Assembly: GCA_946536315.1 (NCBI GenBank)
Contig: CAMNEH010000007.1
Location: 1 to 50,032, forward strand
Length of the DNA stretch: 50,032 bases
Direction of reading: 5' to 3'
Source: an uncultured Clostridia bacterium
GTDB taxonomy: Bacteria > Bacillota > Clostridia > Christensenellales > Aristaeellaceae
Shown: one piece after another, positions 46,254 through 50,032 of the stretch
Position numbering within the stretch: position 1 is the first letter of the stretch
How the letters are laid out: each line of letters opens with the position of its first letter
Program-made: the position numbers and the translations under genes
The notes under the pieces: model-generated
The model's database searches: none
Seen by the model: only the letters and a program-made list of their open reading frames with translations
Told to the model about the DNA's origin: nothing

Positions 46254-47555
46254 TTATCGCAGGATTTCCGTCACGACGCGGCCGTCCGTGTCGGGCATTC
46301 CGAAGCCAAGGCTCGCGGCGACAGTCGGCGCGATGTCGACGATGCTCGCCTTTTCCACCACCGCTCCCGGACGGATATCCGGCCCGAACGCCATCAGGCA
46401 GGGCTGCGGTCCCTTGTCCGGGCGGTAACCGTGCGTGCCGTGCGCCAGCTTGTAATCGCTCACGTCGATCGGCCGGATCACCGGCTCGCGCCAGTCGTTG
46501 CCAAAGGAGTAGGTGCCGTTGGTTTCGAGCACGAAGCTGAAGCCGCCGCTGAGGCGCTCTTCTTTCCGCGCTTCCTCGGTGGTCATGACGCGTTCGATGC
46601 CATATACGCCTTCCCGGACGGCCGCCTCGAGCACGCCCTGCACCTCGCGGCGCACGCCCTCGTCCTCCGGATGCTTCAGCCAGACCTGGCAGGAAGCGCC
46701 CATCGACTTGCACATGGCCCGGTAATCCCTGACCGACCCGTCCGGATTCACGTCGATCAGTCCGGCCCGGCGGAGCAGAACGTTGGGCAGCACACTGCCC
46801 CTCACGTCGATCTGGCCATGGTCACTGACCACAAAAAAATTGGTCTGATCGCGGATCCCGGCGTTCTCCAGCGCCTGAAAGATGTCCGCCAGCCATACGT
46901 CGCACTCATGCAGGCCGTGGATCACCTTGTCGGAAAAGACCCCGGTCTCGTGCCGGTACCCGTCGATATTGGCAGGGTGCAGCATCAGCAGGTTGGGCCG
47001 AAAACGCTCGATCATGTCACAGGCGCAGGCGTTGACGAACTTCTCGCCCCAGGGATGCTGGCGCACATGTCCATGGAGCAGGTGAATGTTTCTGTACACG
47101 ATGTCCATGGTCTCGTCGCTGCTGCCGGACGCGCGGTAGCATTCCGCCTCATCCTCGCCGGGATTCTGCGGCCAGTACTCGTTCACCAGCCAGTCGATAT
47201 GCGGGTGATTTCCCGTCACCGGCCAGTACACCGCGGCCGTCGTCAAGCCCTGCGCCTTGGCGCGGTCAAAGATGTCCGGCACCTTCACGATATCATTGAA
47301 ATGCTCCCACTTGGAGGAAACCTCCTCCAGGATCGTCTGCTCGTTATTGACGACGCCGTGACGGTCGGGATAGCAGCCCGTGCGCATGCTGGTATGGCAC
47401 GGGTAGGTGATGGTCGGATAGATGGAACGGTTGTGCCTGATCACCGCCGCCTGCCGCCACACGCTGCCAAAGGCGGGCAGCGTCTTCAGGACGTCCAGAT
47501 CCTCGCACACCAGCGCGTCCTCGCTGATGACCACCGCGTATTTTGCTTTTGCCAT
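46254..47555 (-). CDS. Alkaline phosphatase-superfamily phosphodiesterase (NPP-like)
   Basis: The 433-residue protein belongs to the nucleotide pyrophosphatase/phosphodiesterase branch of the alkaline phosphatase superfamily. The metal-linked nucleophile region is SIYPTITYPCHTSMRTG, where a Thr acts as nucleophile, and the later metal ligands are in VVSDHGQIDV and LAHGTHGYRPDKG. No signal peptide is seen, so it is probably cytoplasmic. GGAG lies upstream of the ATG. It follows the GpsA-like gene by 36 bases and shares its direction, so the two may form one operon. Substrate is unknown. Confidence 0.87.
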   Translation of the reverse strand: MAKAKYAVVISEDALVCEDLDVLKTLPAFGSVWRQAAVIRHNRSIYPTITYPCHTSMRTGCYPDRHGVVNNEQTILEEVSSKWEHFNDIVKVPDIFDRAKAQGLTTAAVYWPVTGNHPHIDWLVNEYWPQNPGEDEAECYRASGSSDETMDIVYRNIHLLHGHVRQHPWGEKFVNACACDMIERFRPNLLMLHPANIDGYRHETGVFSDKVIHGLHECDVWLADIFQALENAGIRDQTNFFVVSDHGQIDVRGSVLPNVLLRRAGLIDVNPDGSVRDYRAMCKSMGASCQVWLKHPEDEGVRREVQGVLEAAVREGVYGIERVMTTEEARKEERLSGGFSFVLETNGTYSFGNDWREPVIRPIDVSDYKLAHGTHGYRPDKGPQPCLMAFGPDIRPGAVVEKASIVDIAPTVAASLGFGMPDTDGRVVTEILR

Positions 47556-47591
47556 TGCGTCCGCTCCTTTTTCATGCCTGACCAGGCTTGC

Positions 47592-48635
47592 TTAATCGAT
47601 GGATTCAAACTCAAAGCTGGTCCAGGGCACGCTGACCGGCTTGTTTTCGACGATGATTTCGTAAATGTGCCTGAGCAGCGGGAAATCCTCCGCCTTCAGT
47701 GCCCCCTGCGCGATCTTCTTCTGCACCGCGCGCGCTGAGCGCGTGGCGATCACGATGGATTCCAGCGTCACGCCCTTCAGCTCGGCCATCGCCTCGTCAA
47801 ACGAAAGGCCGCGGCCCAACAGCGTGCCGATGCGGCGGGTGCGTCCGCCGTACACCGTGACATACAGGTCGCCGATCCCCATCAGGACGCTTTCCTCCCG
47901 CGCGCCCATATACTCCAGCAGGCGCTTCATTTCCTTCGCGCTCTGCCCGAACAGCGCCGCCTGCGAATTGTAGTGCAGCGCGCCGATCCTTCCGTCCCGC
48001 TTTTCGGCCAGACCGACCGCCAGGGTCACGCAGAGCGCATAGGCGTTCTTCATTGCCACCGCCGCCTCGATGCCGACGACATCCGTGGAGATGCTGATAT
48101 GATAATAGGATGTTTCAAAGAGGCCCTTGATCCAGCGAAGCAATTCAGGGTCCTTCCCGCAGAAGGCCACCTCAGTGTCATCCAGGTCGGCCAGCTCATA
48201 GCTGGTGCAGGGCCCGCCGACCGCATTCAGCCTGAGCCCCCGGTAGCCCGACCGGGCTTCAAACAGCTCCGGGTACACGTGCAGCCCGCCATCCTCGTCA
48301 TCCATCATCCCCTTGGTGACCGTCAGGACCGGCAGCCGCGGATCGATCACCTTCAGCACATATTCAGAAAACCAGTCCACGCCGAACGAGCTCACACCCC
48401 CCACCAGTAGATCGGCCCCGTCAAGCGCTTCGCTCATCTGCTCAAACTGGTAATACCGGTAGCTATCCGGCAATCGGCGCTTTAATGTCAGGTGTTCGCC
48501 GGTCGCCCCCGCATGATCGATGATGTCCCGGTCCAGCGGCGTGCCCACCAGGCGGACCTCATGCCCGTTGTGCGCGGCGGGAATCCCGATCGCGCTGCCC
48601 ATCATGCCCGCGCCGACGATCGCAATGATACTCAA
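47592..48635 (-). CDS. Divergent glycerol-3-phosphate dehydrogenase-like protein
   Basis: The protein has the Rossmann start IIAIVGAGMMGSAIGIPAA and the GpsA-type C-terminal fold with the conserved Lys in AAVAMKNAYALCVTLAVGL and the Asp-rich segment MGIGDLYVTVYGGRTRR. It is about 347 residues. Family residues differ: the substrate loop reads GGPCTSYELADLDDTEVAF rather than SGPxxAxE, and the Arg-Asn motif SRN is RTRR. Therefore a substrate other than dihydroxyacetone phosphate is possible. The TTG at 48635 is preferred to the ATG at 48644, which has GGGG directly against it; TTG has the GGGG at 9 bases. It has a consensus promoter upstream and precedes a phosphodiesterase gene. Confidence 0.82.
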   Translation of the reverse strand: MSIIAIVGAGMMGSAIGIPAAHNGHEVRLVGTPLDRDIIDHAGATGEHLTLKRRLPDSYRYYQFEQMSEALDGADLLVGGVSSFGVDWFSEYVLKVIDPRLPVLTVTKGMMDDEDGGLHVYPELFEARSGYRGLRLNAVGGPCTSYELADLDDTEVAFCGKDPELLRWIKGLFETSYYHISISTDVVGIEAAVAMKNAYALCVTLAVGLAEKRDGRIGALHYNSQAALFGQSAKEMKRLLEYMGAREESVLMGIGDLYVTVYGGRTRRIGTLLGRGLSFDEAMAELKGVTLESIVIATRSARAVQKKIAQGALKAEDFPLLRHIYEIIVENKPVSVPWTSFEFESID

Positions 48636-48686
48636 ATACAGCATCCCCTTTCGGCATAATCAGACAAAGCCGGAAAACCTGCTGTC

Positions 48687-48715
48687 ATTATATCGTCTCC
48701 GTATGGGCATGTCAA
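48687..48715 (-). promoter_or_regulatory. Consensus sigma-A promoter of the GpsA-like operon
   Basis: On the minus strand TTGACA (48710-48715) and TATAAT (48687-48692) are perfect with a 17-base spacer. The leader is about 40 bases to the TTG start. Confidence 0.8.
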
Positions 48716-48808
48716 TGGACTCGCCTGTTTTTTCAGGTCATAAAAGCACCGTATCAGACACAGCGTCTTCCTATCCCGTTCCGTCGATCCGTGATTCGGC
48801 TAAAATAC

Positions 48809-48837
48809 TTGCATTCTCAAAGCTTTTGTGATATTAT
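48809..48837 (+). promoter_or_regulatory. Promoter of the 75-residue protein gene
   Basis: TTGCAT (48809-48814) and TATTAT (48832-48837) lie 17 bases apart, with TGA before the -10 giving an extended form. The leader carries a small hairpin, CGGTGC with GCACCG (48844-48859), near the predicted start of transcription. Confidence 0.55.
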
Positions 48838-48917
48838 ATCCAGCGGTGCGGACGCACCGTGCCGAATCATATCAAACGCGCAGTTTCCGGCGCGCAGATG
48901 AAGTGAGGAGTCAGATT

Positions 48918-49145
48918 ATGAAGAAAGTGATTGCAAAGGTTGAGTATGATACTGAAACCGCCGAATTCATCCAGAAAAAGACTTTTGGCGCTTTCGGCGA
49001 AGCGAGCGGCTATGAAGAATGCCTGTTCAAAACCCCGGACGGAAAACTCTTCATCTACGGCAACGGTGGTGAGGAATCCCCCTATCCCGAGGAGAACATT
49101 AAGCGCGTGAGCGCCGCCAAAGCCGCTGAATGGCAGGCTGAATAA
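48918..49145 (+). CDS. Small acidic-to-neutral protein of unknown function
   Basis: This 75-residue protein begins MKKVIAKVEYDTETAEFI and contains ECLFKTPDGKLFIYGNGGEE followed by SPYPEENIKRVSAAKAAEW. It resembles short clostridial proteins whose sequence runs from a KVYDTxTA start through a YxT..G..FLYGxGG middle, but I know of no assigned function for them. It has no signal peptide or membrane helix. GTGAGGAG lies 7 bases before the ATG. It is a single gene with its own promoter and a terminator, on the strand opposite its neighbours. Confidence 0.85.
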   Translation: MKKVIAKVEYDTETAEFIQKKTFGAFGEASGYEECLFKTPDGKLFIYGNGGEESPYPEENIKRVSAAKAAEWQAE

Positions 49146-49155
49146 CCTCTGCCCC

Positions 49156-49187
49156 AAAAGACCGCCGGCAAGAGTCGGCGGTCTTTT
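49156..49187. terminator. Bidirectional intrinsic terminator
   Basis: GACCGCCG (49160-49167) pairs with CGGCGGTC (49176-49183) around an 8-base loop, flanked by AAAA and TTTT that extend the pairing to 12. It sits 10 bases after the small gene and also faces the end of the oxidoreductase gene on the minus strand (stop at 49214). Confidence 0.88.
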
Positions 49188-49213
49188 CATATCTTCATCT
49201 GGTGTTCCGCTGA

Positions 49214-50032
49214 TCACGCATCGCGCCAGGGCATGCACGGCGCACGGCATTCGACGAACGGCTGCCGGACCGCGTCCTGTACCAGCAGCCAGAAGCGCGC
49301 GTCGTCCAGCGCGTCGGGCAACGGATAAGGGGTCGGTCCGCCCTGCACGTACCTTGTCATGTCCAGCAGCATGGACGCGATGGCGAATTCGTCCTGCGCG
49401 GTATCCAGAAACAGCTCCTGCGTCCAGGTTTTACGCACATCGCGCAGCGCCTGTGTGTCCAGGGCGCGGTAGGCTTCAGGAATGTCCGGCATCAGCGGCA
49501 GACGCGCGGGCAGGCCGTGTTCGTCCGCATAACAGACCAGCCGGTCGGACCATTCTCCCCGCGTGCCGCGGACCACGACGTGCCGCGAGCGGATAAAGGA
49601 GCGGTACTGCGCCGGTGAAAAGTCATACACCGCCGTTTTGCCGGATTCAAACGTGATGAAGACTGTATCGCGCGCCTCGTCGGTCTCGCTGCCGTCCATG
49701 ATCGCGCCATAGCGGGAATCCGTGACCAGGACTGGCGTCTCCTGGCGCACTGCCCGGAGCGAATACGCTTCGCCCACAGTGCCCAGCATCCGCGTGATCA
49801 GGCTGAAGCCATGATAGTCGTGCGCCAGCGAAACATAGGCGGACACAGGTGTGCCGATCAGCCCCGCCTCAACCGCCCGAAAGCCGTGCATCATGACCGG
49901 ATAACGGTGGTACTGCTCCGCCGAGGTGATCCGCGCGCCGCGCTGGCTGGCCAGGGCCCAGACGCGGTCCAGCTGCTCAGGCGACGCGCCCACCGGCGTT
50001 TCCGCCAGCACCGGCATCCCGCGCTCCGCCCA
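49214..50032 (-). CDS. Gfo/Idh/MocA family oxidoreductase, C-terminal part
   Basis: The gene runs off the window edge; the visible 272 residues include the last part of the nucleotide-binding domain (WAERGMPVLAETPVGASPEQ, equivalent to the GKHVLCEKP strand, with E-T-P in place of E-K-P) and the whole C-terminal substrate domain (from about HRYPVMMHGFRAVEAGLIG). The family oxidises or reduces sugar and inositol-type hydroxyls with NAD(P). The catalytic Lys of the EKP motif is replaced by Thr, so the activity may be altered. Its stop faces the bidirectional terminator at 49156-49187. The in-frame ATG at 50017 is internal, not the real start. Confidence 0.88.
   Translation of the reverse strand, partial: WAERGMPVLAETPVGASPEQLDRVWALASQRGARITSAEQYHRYPVMMHGFRAVEAGLIGTPVSAYVSLAHDYHGFSLITRMLGTVGEAYSLRAVRQETPVLVTDSRYGAIMDGSETDEARDTVFITFESGKTAVYDFSPAQYRSFIRSRHVVVRGTRGEWSDRLVCYADEHGLPARLPLMPDIPEAYRALDTQALRDVRKTWTQELFLDTAQDEFAIASMLLDMTRYVQGGPTPYPLPDALDDARFWLLVQDAVRQPFVECRAPCMPWRDA

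Overview
This is a GC-rich, densely packed chromosomal window from what looks like a Gram-positive member of the Clostridia, probably an uncultured or gut-type lineage. The evidence is a FloA-type flotillin, an FtsK/SpoIIIE translocase, many SH3b and peptidoglycan-binding proteins with proline/threonine-rich linkers, lipoprotein signals, purine-rich AGGAGG ribosome sites and near-consensus sigma-A promoters. A more exact placement (for example Christensenellales or Aristaeellaceae) is only a guess. I see no rRNA, tRNA, CRISPR array, insertion sequence or prophage. No gap between genes exceeds 300 bases.

Layout. 1-2024 (+): a cytidylate kinase-like gene and a polytopic membrane protein. 2025-6088 (-): a tightly overlapping run of GH28 polygalacturonase-like enzyme, RadC, a SanA/YdcF-type DUF218 protein and a secreted PIG-L deacetylase. 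6224-7749 (-): floA and a small membrane-anchored partner. 7922-17678 (+): a five-gene envelope cluster with a secreted SH3b protein, a 1309-residue MucBP/SH3b membrane protein, a CHAP amidase-like lipoprotein, an HlyD-like protein and FtsH. 17839-22482 (+): a complete binding-protein ABC importer, followed by two small unknown membrane proteins (22552-23599).

23695-27239 (-): a lipoprotein with eight peptidoglycan-binding repeats behind a HAD phosphatase. 27317-41219 (-): ten genes in one direction with tiny gaps or overlaps: PG-binding protein, aminotransferase, YigZ, PepF, FtsK/SpoIIIE, a zinc-ribbon membrane protein, DNA polymerase I, CoaE, a lytic transglycosylase and an orphan oligopeptide-type binding lipoprotein. 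41431-42726 (+): enolase, divergent from that run. 42791-50032 (-): uxuB and uxuA (hexuronate catabolism), an SH3b protein, a nucleotide pyrophosphatase-like phosphodiesterase, a divergent GpsA-like dehydrogenase and a partial Gfo/Idh/MocA oxidoreductase. A small conserved-looking gene on + (48918) sits among them.

Two themes connect the genes. One is cell-wall biology: SH3b, MucBP-like, CHAP, lytic transglycosylase and PG_binding_1 proteins occur at five places, one cluster being joined to FtsH. The other is pectin and uronate use: a GH28 enzyme without a visible signal peptide (presumably acting on imported oligogalacturonides) and UxuA/UxuB, which would feed 2-keto-3-deoxygluconate metabolism. 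The most unusual items are the FtsH-linked envelope cluster, the eight-repeat lipoprotein with an in-frame 36-bp tandem array, and a 101-nt two-frame overlap between a lytic transglycosylase and a lipoprotein signal peptide.
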